Origin: Campylobacterales bacterium
GTDB lineage: Bacteria > Campylobacterota > Campylobacteria > Campylobacterales > JAADDG01
DNA: 10,286 bases
NCBI GenBank assembly: GCA_027009865.1
Contig: JALVCR010000172.1
Span: 1 to 10,286 of the forward strand
Direction of reading: 5' to 3'
Positions 1-5,487 of the stretch are shown here, in pieces. The notes below the pieces were generated by a model. The model searched no databases, was not told the origin of the DNA, and saw only the letters and a list, made by a program, of their open reading frames with translations. The position numbers were made by a program, and so were the translations under genes. The stretch's first letter is position 1; each line of letters begins with the position of its first letter.

Positions 1-124
1 AAAAGAGAAAAAATATTATAAAAAGTATTTTAATGAAAATAAAGATATCTACTTAATTGGCATAAATTTTGACAGCAAAGAGAAAAATATTAAAAGCTTT
101 GAATGGGAGAGAGTTATTAATTGA
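1..124 (+). CDS. C-terminal tail of an AAA-ATPase-like / PD-(D/E)XK nuclease-like protein (5' end outside window)
   Basis: The frame starting at base 2 is open to a TGA at 122-124 and encodes about 40 residues. It includes YLIGINFDSKEKNI followed by FEWERVIN. A strand of the form (I/L)xGIxFD, then basic residues, then a Trp-containing last strand is typical of the extreme C-terminus of the widespread AAA-ATPase-like proteins fused to a PD-(D/E)XK nuclease domain (DUF1703 group), common in Campylobacterota and Bacteroidetes. No catalytic residue is visible, because both the ATPase and the nuclease core lie upstream of the window. It is the only plus-strand gene supported here, so it converges on the cytochrome gene, and a hairpin terminator follows its stop. 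The family call is by pattern recognition of a short tail and is tentative; that this is a genuine protein end is more secure. Confidence 0.6.
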   Translation, partial: KEKKYYKKYFNENKDIYLIGINFDSKEKNIKSFEWERVIN

Positions 125-133
125 TATGGAGTG

Positions 134-157
134 AAAGCCGACTTAAGCCGGCTTTTT
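134..157 (+). terminator. Rho-independent terminator after the left-edge gene
   Basis: AAAGCCG (134-140) and CGGCTTT (149-155) form a 7-bp stem around an 8-base loop, and the stem runs into a short T tract (153-157). It starts 9 bases after the plus-strand stop codon. The T tract is short, so termination may be moderate. The stem is also present on the minus strand, so it could help separate the convergent cytochrome transcript. Confidence 0.6.
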
Positions 158-160
158 GAA

Positions 161-274
161 GGAGGATAGATTACGGGTGTCGAAACGGTGCCCCTTAGCC
201 TTAAAGGCAGGTTTTAAAGGAGCGGTGAGTATTAGGCGTTTGGCTAAGAGGCACGGAAATTATTTCAATCCGTG
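161..274. other. GC-rich dyad-rich intergenic element; candidate structured RNA or small repeat unit
   Basis: Bases 161-260 are about 50% G+C, well above the AT-rich DNA around them. A 12-base arm at 189-200 pairs with 242-253. On the plus strand this has one C/A mismatch, and on the minus strand the same position becomes a G-U pair, giving an unbroken 12-bp stem. Inside and beside it are smaller hairpins: GCC/GGC at 198-208, GGGTGTC with GGTGCCC (175-193, wobble-rich on the plus strand), and CACGGA (252-257) with TCCGTG (269-274). The last one overlaps the end of the cytochrome gene. No known riboswitch, tRNA or tmRNA consensus was recognised. It may be the 3' end structure of the cytochrome transcript, a small RNA, or a dispersed repeat. 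The strand is undecided. Confidence 0.4.
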
Positions 275-559
275 AATATACTCTGCTACTGCTTTTATAT
301 CGGCATCGCTCATAGAAGCTACTTGACCTTTCATAAGGCCGCCCATTCCGTGAACGTTTCTTGTTCCAGCTTTATAACCTTTCAAAGCCTCCTCAGTTTT
401 AGCTACATCCCATCCTTGGATAACTTCAGATTTTCCAAGAGCTTTTTTCTCTCCTTTTGGTCCGTGGCATCCTGCACATTTTTTATAAAGAGCTGCTCCG
501 TCAGCTGCAAGTAAGGTTGAAGCTGCTGCAAATAGTAAAGCTATTGATAATTTTTTCAT
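260..559 (-). CDS. Periplasmic class I cytochrome c (c553 type)
   Basis: This is a 99-residue small soluble electron carrier, probably delivering electrons to a terminal oxidase or another reductase in the periplasm. An N-terminal signal peptide (basic KK, hydrophobic residues 4-17, cleavage near LLAAD) precedes a single haem motif CAGCH at residues 28-32. The likely distal ligand is Met76 in GLMKGQ, just before the conserved final helix ending in AEYIHGLK. Length and layout match epsilonproteobacterial c553 proteins. The ATG at 559 is preceded by AAGGAG at good spacing. It lies 33 bases downstream of the haem-less cytochrome-like gene and probably shares its promoter. Which oxidase it serves cannot be told from the window. 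Confidence 0.9.
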   Translation of the reverse strand: MKKLSIALLFAAASTLLAADGAALYKKCAGCHGPKGEKKALGKSEVIQGWDVAKTEEALKGYKAGTRNVHGMGGLMKGQVASMSDADIKAVAEYIHGLK

Positions 560-592
560 TTTTTTTCTCCTTATTTTAGAATTTATTTTTAA

Positions 593-916
593 TTAGCAAG
601 AAGGAACGTTACCGCTGTCGCTTGCATATTTATAAAAGAAATCATACAAATCATTAAGCCATTTCTCTTTTAGGTAACCTTTTTTAACCTTAGGGCACAA
701 TTTTATAATTTCATCTTCAAGCTTTCCGCTCTCTTTAATCTCTTCCCACTCATCTTGAGTGTGCATAGCGGACATTTTAGCTCCGTTAAATCCGCAAGCT
801 TTTTTAAGCTTTTTAAGATATATCTTTTGTCCTTTTGCAGGATCGGCCATAGCTTGAGAGCTCATAACTCCCGCAAGAAGGGCAGCTACTGCGATTGAGC
901 TTATCAATTTTTTCAT
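593..916 (-). CDS. Exported cytochrome c-like protein lacking the CXXCH haem motif
   Basis: This is a 107-residue secreted protein. The signal peptide (MKKLISSIAVAALLAGVMSS, cleavage near AMA-DP) is followed by PAKGQKIYLKKLKKACGFNG. That resembles the start of a class I cytochrome c, where GxxxY...C..CHG is expected, but only the first Cys (Cys41) of the haem motif remains and there is no CXXCH anywhere. Two further Cys occur at 74 and at the very C-terminus (Cys107). The rest is helical and lysine-rich (HTQDEWEEIKESGK, WLNDLYDFFYKYASDSGNVPSC). Similar proteins in Campylobacterota are, as I recall, often labelled cytochrome C; covalent haem attachment by the normal route is not supported here. 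The ATG at 916 has AGGAGA upstream. It sits just ahead of a true cytochrome c, so an accessory role in periplasmic electron transfer is a reasonable inference. Function is unknown. Confidence 0.8.
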   Translation of the reverse strand: MKKLISSIAVAALLAGVMSSQAMADPAKGQKIYLKKLKKACGFNGAKMSAMHTQDEWEEIKESGKLEDEIIKLCPKVKKGYLKEKWLNDLYDFFYKYASDSGNVPSC

Positions 917-938
917 CTCTTCTCCTTTTTTGTTGATA

Positions 939-951
939 CATGAAAATTATA
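939..951 (-). promoter_or_regulatory. Promoter for the two small exported cytochrome-type genes
   Basis: On the minus strand a perfect TATAAT box lies at 951-946, preceded by T-rich DNA. No good -35 hexamer is visible, which is usual for epsilonproteobacterial sigma70 promoters that rely on upstream T tracts. A start near 939 would give a leader of about 22 bases containing the AGGAG ribosome site of the gene at 916. Confidence 0.5.
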
Positions 952-978
952 AAAAATAAAAGTGAAAAAATTGTGGAT

Positions 979-1332
979 TTATTTTAATTTTCCTATAACT
1001 TTATATTTTTCCCAATATATATCTATCGCCTCTTTTAATTCTTTATCAGTAAGTTTTGTTTTTTGTTTAAGTCCATATTTATCTATCAGATTGCTTTCCG
1101 TTATTACGGTAGTGTAGTAGTTTGGATCTTTTAGGTAATCTATTAGAGCCTGTTTTACCGATTTTTCACTGCTGTATTTTAGAAGATATCTAAAAAAGAG
1201 CTTCTCAAGCGAAATTGGAAACTTTTTATGGCAAGGGACGCAGTTTCGCTCATATATATTTGTGGCGTTTTTATCCAGATTTTTGGCAAATAGAGAAATT
1301 GAGAGCAAAAGAAACAGAGCTATTTTTTCCAT
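979..1332 (-). CDS. Small exported mono-haem c-type cytochrome linked to a two-component system
   Basis: This 117-residue protein has a hydrophobic N-terminus (residues 4-15, LFAKN) consistent with a signal peptide, then one haem motif CVPCH at residues 31-35. It has no Met after the initiator and no His other than His35, so the usual sixth ligand of a class I cytochrome is missing. Lys, Tyr or no sixth ligand is possible. The C-terminal helix LTDKELKEAIDIYWEKYK resembles the last helix of small cytochromes c. Its ATG overlaps the 3' end of the histidine kinase gene by 13 bases, so the two are probably translationally coupled. This context suggests a role in periplasmic sensing or in the pathway that the kinase controls, which is an inference. 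No terminator was seen after it, and the next gene has its own promoter. Confidence 0.82.
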   Translation of the reverse strand: MEKIALFLLLSISLFAKNLDKNATNIYERNCVPCHKKFPISLEKLFFRYLLKYSSEKSVKQALIDYLKDPNYYTTVITESNLIDKYGLKQKTKLTDKELKEAIDIYWEKYKVIGKLK

Positions 1333-2513
1333 GAAACGATAACCTCGGTTCCTTCATTAACTTTTGATTTTATCTCTATATCAAGATCATACTCTTTTGC
1401 TATCATAGAGACTATGCTAAGTCCTATTCCAAATCCTCCGACGCTTTTATCAAATCTTTTATATCTTTCAAACATCTCTTTTATTTTCTCACTCTCTATT
1501 CCAATTCCCGTATCTTTTATGCTTAAATATTTATCTCTTAAAGTTATTATAATCTCTCCTCCTATTTTATTATATTTTATCGCATTGGATAAAAGATTGT
1601 CTATGAGCCTTGAAAATCTCTTTCTGTCTATAAAAAGATATACGTTTTCTTTGATATCGGTTTTGAAAACGACTCTTTTTGAGAAAGCTATTATTTTAAA
1701 GTATTCCACTCTTTCATTTAGCAGTTTGGAGATATTTACATTTTCCTCTTTTGAAATGATTTTATTATGTAAAATGAGATATGTTAAATCCTGATATAGA
1801 TTGGATATGGTTTTTGCCGCAACTTCTATTCTTCTTATTTTATTGAAAAGTTTCTTATCCAAATCATCTTTTCTGATTGTCTCTATATTTGCCAAAATAG
1901 TGCTTACCGGTGTGTTTAGTTCGTGAGTTGTATCTTTTATAAACCTATCAAGCAGATATATGGTATCTTTCATAGGTTTTAGAAATAGATTTAATAGAAA
2001 ATATCCTATCGTTAAGACCAAAGCAAGAAAGAAAGAGCCGTAAAAAATTAAATTTCCGTAAACCTTTTTTAGCCATGCCTCATCATCCTCTATCTCAACG
2101 ACTACATACATGGCTCCAAGATAGTATGCTTCCGGTAATTTTATATAGATGATTTTATTCTCTTTTTTGTAGATTATTTTATTTAAATCTATCTTTTTGG
2201 AATCCAAAAGAGAGAAGATGCAAACCTCGTCGCTGTCATAGATTGCGGATTTAAATCTCTTGTCTCTTGGGTAGGTCTGGTCTTTATCGAAGTTGTAATG
2301 GAGATATTTTAATCTTTTTATTAAATCATTTGCATATTTTTGCAGCTCTATCCTCTTTTTTTGCAGCATCAAATCTTTTTCGAAATTGTAATACAGCATT
2401 CCGACAAAGATTGCTATTAAAGATATTAAAAATGCGTATAGGAAAAGGAAACTAAAGAGAGTTTTCTTTTCAGTCTGAAGTAAATTTATATCCCACTTTC
2501 TTAATGCTGACAA
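1320..2513 (-). CDS. Membrane sensor histidine kinase
   Basis: The protein senses an unknown signal and phosphorylates the response regulator encoded just upstream. Transmembrane segments at about residues 18-42 and 153-178 enclose a periplasmic sensor region of some 110 residues with no recognised domain. The dimerisation box DTTHELNTP carries the phospho-acceptor His197. The ATPase domain follows, with N box NLLSNAIKYN (306-315), G1 DTGIGI (334-339) and G2 GGFGIGLS (359-366). All catalytic motifs are intact. The only initiation codon before the first membrane segment is TTG at 2513, which overlaps the regulator gene by 44 bases; the next Met (residue 39) falls inside the membrane segment and is unlikely. 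The ribosome site before the TTG is weak, suggesting coupling to regulator translation. The gene also overlaps the cytochrome gene that follows. Confidence 0.93.
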   Translation of the reverse strand: MSALRKWDINLLQTEKKTLFSFLFLYAFLISLIAIFVGMLYYNFEKDLMLQKKRIELQKYANDLIKRLKYLHYNFDKDQTYPRDKRFKSAIYDSDEVCIFSLLDSKKIDLNKIIYKKENKIIYIKLPEAYYLGAMYVVVEIEDDEAWLKKVYGNLIFYGSFFLALVLTIGYFLLNLFLKPMKDTIYLLDRFIKDTTHELNTPVSTILANIETIRKDDLDKKLFNKIRRIEVAAKTISNLYQDLTYLILHNKIISKEENVNISKLLNERVEYFKIIAFSKRVVFKTDIKENVYLFIDRKRFSRLIDNLLSNAIKYNKIGGEIIITLRDKYLSIKDTGIGIESEKIKEMFERYKRFDKSVGGFGIGLSIVSMIAKEYDLDIEIKSKVNEGTEVIVSWKK

Positions 2514-3147
2514 TTTTATCTTTACCTATTATCTTTCTAAGATTTTTTATATATGTCCTAAGAGAGGACTCGCTTGGGCTCTCATCGTAATCCCAAATGG
2601 CATTAAAGATTTTTTCGTGAGAGAGGACTTTATTTTTATGTTTTAGGAAATATTTTAAAAGTCTTGTCTCTTTCTGGTTTAAAATAAAACTTTTTTCGCC
2701 TTTATAAAGAGTATTGGCATCAAGATCAAAGTATATGTTTTTATCCTTATCTATCGTTACTTTCGAGGAGTGGCTTAGAGTAAAATTTCTTTTTATAATA
2801 GATTGTATTCTTATTAAAAGCTCTTTTAACTCAAAAGGTTTTCTTATATAATCATCACATCCGCTCTCATATCCGATAGATAAATCGTCTATGGAATCTA
2901 AAGATGTGATATAGATAGCCGGAGTCTCATTTCCGGCCTTTCTTATCTCTTTTAGAAGGTTAAAACCGTCAATTTTTGGAACTTTGACATCTAATAGCAA
3001 AATATCGTAAGAGCTTTCGTAAATTTTCTCAAGCGCCTCTTCTCCGTCGTAAACGCTTACAACCTCAAAGCCGTTATCTTCAAGATATTCGCTTATAGTC
3101 TCATTTAGATCGATATCGTCTTCTAAAAGTAAAATTCTGTTTTTCAT
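2470..3147 (-). CDS. OmpR/PhoB-family response regulator
   Basis: This is a 225-residue DNA-binding regulator, partner of the kinase that follows. The receiver domain (about 1-115) has the acidic pair Asp10-Asp11, phospho-acceptor Asp53 in LLLDVKVPKIDG, Thr81 in the YITS strand, and Lys103 in RKPFE. A winged-helix output domain covers about 128-222, with the typical RLLKYF, SLRTYIKNLRKIIG and VGYKF elements. The ATG at 3147 has no Shine-Dalgarno sequence at normal distance; AGAGG lies about 20 bases away. A TATAAT box ends 6 bases before the ATG, which would suit a leaderless message. Target promoters are unknown; the adjacent cytochrome genes are the obvious candidates, but no operator was identified. 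Confidence 0.94.
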   Translation of the reverse strand: MKNRILLLEDDIDLNETISEYLEDNGFEVVSVYDGEEALEKIYESSYDILLLDVKVPKIDGFNLLKEIRKAGNETPAIYITSLDSIDDLSIGYESGCDDYIRKPFELKELLIRIQSIIKRNFTLSHSSKVTIDKDKNIYFDLDANTLYKGEKSFILNQKETRLLKYFLKHKNKVLSHEKIFNAIWDYDESPSESSLRTYIKNLRKIIGKDKIVSIKKVGYKFTSD

Positions 3148-3159
3148 AAAGAGATTATA
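3147..3159 (-). promoter_or_regulatory. Internal promoter for the response regulator, probably leaderless
   Basis: Minus-strand TATAAT lies at 3159-3154, within TATGATATAAT. Six bases separate it from the regulator's ATG, placing the expected start site on the A of the start codon (3147). The -35 region falls in the end of the Dabb gene and is poor (TTACGA at a 16-base spacer). The lack of a normally spaced ribosome site supports leaderless initiation. The regulator could still be co-transcribed from upstream. Confidence 0.4.
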
Positions 3160-3168
3160 TCATAACCT

Positions 3169-3456
3169 CTACATCTCGTAATCTACCACCTTTGTCTCAA
3201 TATTGCTTTGTTTTATGAAATCTACGATTGGGAGATGTTTTGGATGAGTTGAGTATGTTTTTAGATCCTCTCTGTTCTCAAACTCAGTAATTAAAGCTAA
3301 ATCAAAAGCTCTTGGAGAATTGGAGAAATTAACTCCCACTTCTATCGATTTTAAAACATCTATCTCTCCCTTCATAGATAAAAGCATATTTTTAAGCTCC
3401 TCTATTTTTTCTTTGGAATTTTGAGGAAGTTTAAAGAAAACTATGTGTCTGACCAT
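3169..3456 (-). CDS. Dabb (stress-responsive alpha/beta barrel) domain protein
   Basis: This small protein of 95 residues matches the Dabb domain: it opens with MVRHIVFFKL, has a central strand with FDLALITEFENREDLKTY, and ends with the HPxH motif (STHPKHLPIVDFI) and a last strand KVVDYEM. Such domains form ferredoxin-like dimers. Most bacterial members have no assigned reaction, so no substrate is proposed. ATG at 3456 is chosen because AAAGGA lies upstream at normal spacing; an in-frame TTG at 3474 would add six residues (MQKGFQ) and is less likely. It overlaps the end of mobA by 26 bases and is followed 21 bases later by the response regulator. Co-transcription is likely, but its link to either neighbour is not evident. 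Confidence 0.88.
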   Translation of the reverse strand: MVRHIVFFKLPQNSKEKIEELKNMLLSMKGEIDVLKSIEVGVNFSNSPRAFDLALITEFENREDLKTYSTHPKHLPIVDFIKQSNIETKVVDYEM

Positions 3457-4018
3457 CTGAAATCCTTTTTGCAAATTCGTAATCTTTTGGATAGTTTAGA
3501 TTCAAGAAAGTATTCTCATCTTGAAAATCTACATATAAAGTTTTTGAGCTTTTTAAAAGAGTTTGAAGTTTATGCTCCCCTTTTTTTAAAGCTTCCTCTA
3601 TTTTTGGAAAAACTTCTATTTTGTATATTGCGCAAAGGGGATGTATTTTTGATGTCTTTGCCGCTATTATCTCATAATTTTCATCTATATGAGAGTAGAG
3701 TTTGTAAAAATCTTTCATCTCAAAAAAAGGCGTATCCACGCTTATTGCAAAAAAGCTGCTTTTTAGTTTCAAAAAAACAGAATATATCGCCGCTAAAGGG
3801 GAGTAAATATCTTCTTTTATATCCTCTATGAAATTTGCTTTGAAGTTAAATTTATCTTTTGTTTTACAGCTTATATATACTTTTTTGAAATTTTTTGAAA
3901 ATTTTTCATATTGATAGAGGGTAAGAGATGGGCGGCTTTTAAAGGGGAGAAGAGCTTTATCCTTTTTCATTCTCTTGCTCTCCCCTCCCGCAAAGATAAC
4001 GCAGGGAATATCTATCAT
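3431..4018 (-). CDS. mobA: Molybdenum cofactor guanylyltransferase (MobA family)
   Basis: MobA transfers GMP from GTP to molybdopterin to make the guanine dinucleotide cofactor used by DMSO-reductase family enzymes such as nitrate reductase and formate dehydrogenase; it acts in the cytoplasm. The nucleotide-binding signature FAGGESKRMKKDKALLPF occupies about residues 9-26, with the key Lys21. The metal-binding Asp95 sits in SVDTPFF. The length (195 residues) fits MobA. The ATG at 4018 shares its A with the leuC stop (TGATG), indicating translational coupling; a TTG one codon upstream is a weaker alternative. Its 3' end overlaps the Dabb gene. The C-terminal half is poorly conserved and lysine-rich, which is normal for Campylobacterota members. 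Other nucleotidyltransferases share the fold, so MobA rather than MocA-like activity is probable, not proven. Confidence 0.87.
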   Translation of the reverse strand: MIDIPCVIFAGGESKRMKKDKALLPFKSRPSLTLYQYEKFSKNFKKVYISCKTKDKFNFKANFIEDIKEDIYSPLAAIYSVFLKLKSSFFAISVDTPFFEMKDFYKLYSHIDENYEIIAAKTSKIHPLCAIYKIEVFPKIEEALKKGEHKLQTLLKSSKTLYVDFQDENTFLNLNYPKDYEFAKRISDGQTHSFL

Positions 4019-5283
4019 CAAATATCTCTTGGGTCGGTTATTTTCCCGGTAATAGCGCTTGCGGCCGCTACGGCGCTGTTTGCCAAATAGACTTCGCTTG
4101 TTCTTGCTCCCATTCTTCCTATAAAGTTTCTATTTGTAGTGGAGATACATCTCTCCCCGTCTCCCAAAATTCCCATATATCCACCAAGACAGGCTCCGCA
4201 TGTAGGATTGCTGACAACCGCTCCGGCATCTATAAAGATATCTATAAGCCCCTCTTTTTCGGCCTGTTTTAGAATATTTTGGGTAGCGGGCGTAATTATC
4301 ATTCTGGTTTTTTTAGCCACTCTTTTGCCTTTTAAAATGGAAGCGGCAATTCTTAAATCCTCCAATCTTCCGTTTGTGCAGCTTCCTATAAATACCTGAT
4401 CTACCTCTATCTCATCCATAACAGCTTCTGAGATTGGGATGCCGTTTGAAGGAAGATGCGGATAGGCTACTATAGGCTCAAGCGAATTTACGTCTATCTC
4501 TATAATCTGAACATATTTTGCATCTTCATCGGAGTAGTAATATTTAGGTTCTCTTGCTAAATTTTTATCTTCTAAGAATTTTTTTGTTATATCGTCAGCT
4601 GCTATTATTCCGTTTTTGGCTCCCGCTTCTATTGCCATATTGCAAAGACTGAATCTGTCATCCATAGAGAGATGCTCTATCGTATCGCCGGTAAATTCCA
4701 AAGCTTTATAAAGCGCTCCGTCCACTCCTATTCTTCTAATAAGCTCCAAAATCAAATCTTTGCCGTAAACAAACTCTTTTGGTTTGCCCTTAAAGATTAC
4801 TTTTATAGATTCTGGAACTTTAAACCAGTTTTTCCCGGTAATCATAGCATACGCAAGGTCAGTAGAGCCCATTCCTGTAGAAAATGCTCCCAAAGCCCCG
4901 TGAGTGCAGGTGTGAGAATCCGCTCCTATAATCACGTCTCCTGGAACTACCAATCCCTTTTCGGGTAAAAGAGCGTGTTCTATTCCCATATCCTTTTCAT
5001 CGAAAAAGTGTTTTAAATCGTGTTCATAAGCAAACTCTCTGCTTATTTTTGCCTGATTTGCGCTGGCTATATCTTTTGGAGGAATGAAGTGGTCCATAAC
5101 TATGGAGAAATTATCCGGTTTTGCAAGCCTTTTGGCTCCGCTTTCCCTAAAAGCTTTTATTGAAATCGGAGTTGTGATATCGTTTCCTATAATCATATCT
5201 ATTTCACATTCGATAATCTCTCCGGCCTTTACCTCTCTTCCTATATGTGCGCTGAAAATTTTTTCGGTTATTGTCTGTCCCAT
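4018..5283 (-). CDS. leuC: 3-isopropylmalate dehydratase large subunit (LeuC)
   Basis: LeuC, with a separate small LeuD subunit, interconverts 2- and 3-isopropylmalate in leucine synthesis using a [4Fe-4S] cluster. The 421-residue protein is of the short archaeal/thermophile type rather than the longer enterobacterial type. Cluster cysteines are Cys302 (FIGSCTNGR), Cys362 and Cys365 (NPTCGACLGG). Other aconitase-family signatures are VMDHFIPP (62-69) and GADSHTCTHGALGAFSTGMGSTD (120-142), and the active-site Arg lies in IGRMGARTSEVYLA. ATG at 5283 is preferred because the protein then starts MGQTITEKIF, as in homologues, and AAAGG precedes it; an in-frame GTG at 5334 would add an unrelated 17 residues. 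No leuD is next to it: mobA follows with a TGATG overlap. Homoaconitase or another member of the family is a less likely alternative. Confidence 0.92.
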   Translation of the reverse strand: MGQTITEKIFSAHIGREVKAGEIIECEIDMIIGNDITTPISIKAFRESGAKRLAKPDNFSIVMDHFIPPKDIASANQAKISREFAYEHDLKHFFDEKDMGIEHALLPEKGLVVPGDVIIGADSHTCTHGALGAFSTGMGSTDLAYAMITGKNWFKVPESIKVIFKGKPKEFVYGKDLILELIRRIGVDGALYKALEFTGDTIEHLSMDDRFSLCNMAIEAGAKNGIIAADDITKKFLEDKNLAREPKYYYSDEDAKYVQIIEIDVNSLEPIVAYPHLPSNGIPISEAVMDEIEVDQVFIGSCTNGRLEDLRIAASILKGKRVAKKTRMIITPATQNILKQAEKEGLIDIFIDAGAVVSNPTCGACLGGYMGILGDGERCISTTNRNFIGRMGARTSEVYLANSAVAAASAITGKITDPRDI

Positions 5284-5302
5284 TCTCTCGCCTTTACTTT
5301 TT

Positions 5303-5314
5303 GTGGCGATTTTA
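5303..5314 (-). promoter_or_regulatory. Candidate leuC promoter
   Basis: Minus-strand TGATAAAAT contains a -10-like TAAAAT at 5314-5309, about 25 bases before the leuC ATG, with a T-rich stretch upstream. No recognisable -35 box was found. The putative start near 5303 would leave a leader of about 20 bases carrying the AAAGG ribosome site. Confidence 0.35.
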
Positions 5315-5412
5315 TCAAAAATAGTTTTAAACACTCTTTTAATCTATTTTCCTGCAAGGGATTAAAAACACTAAAATAGTTAAGATTTCATTTGTAATTT
5401 ATAAATTTATAT

Positions 5413-5455
5413 AGTATAAGGGTGAAAAATTACACAGTATAGTGGTAAAAAATGA
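5413..5455 (-). repeat. Two tandem 20-bp copies with 23-bp period upstream of leuC
   Basis: AGTATAAGGGTGAAAAATTA (5413-5432) and AGTATAGTGGTAAAAAATGA (5436-5455) match at 16 of 20 positions and are spaced by 23 bases, about two helical turns. On the minus strand each copy contains ACC followed shortly by TATACT, a good -10-like hexamer. They may be a duplicated operator or tandem promoters for the leuC operon, in which case the leader would be over 100 bases. No matching regulator is known. The 5335-5487 gap holds nothing else recognisable. Confidence 0.4.
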
Positions 5456-5487
5456 TAAAAAGAACTTTAGAAGTATTAAAAATTACT

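Noticed and set aside
161..260. GC-rich element considered as a tRNA, tmRNA fragment, integron attC site or known riboswitch
   Set aside because: There is no cloverleaf or CCA end, no tmRNA tag region, no paired attC core sites at the termini, and no recognised riboswitch core.
177..275. Plus-strand 32-codon open frame starting GTG after GGAGG, encoding an Arg/Lys-rich peptide
   Set aside because: The spacing to GGAGG is long (11 bases), it uses codons such as CGG, AGG and CCC unlike its neighbours, it overlaps the cytochrome gene end, and the dyad symmetry explains the sequence better than coding does.
1414..1794. Plus-strand open frame of 126 codons opposite the histidine kinase
   Set aside because: It is antisense to intact kinase catalytic motifs, with low-complexity Ser/Leu/Ile content typical of a shadow frame; similar shadows oppose leuC, mobA, holA and rnr.
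5284..5334. Longer LeuC starting at GTG 5334
   Set aside because: The extra 17 residues do not resemble LeuC, and the ATG at 5283 has a ribosome site and the conserved MGQTITEKI start.
5268..5357. Minus-strand TTG-started short frame rich in Leu codons ahead of leuC, considered as a leucine attenuation leader peptide
   Set aside because: It has no ribosome site, runs into the leuC start in another frame, and is not followed by a terminator/antiterminator pair. The Leu codons are mostly TTA/CTA/TTG, as expected by chance in AT-rich DNA.
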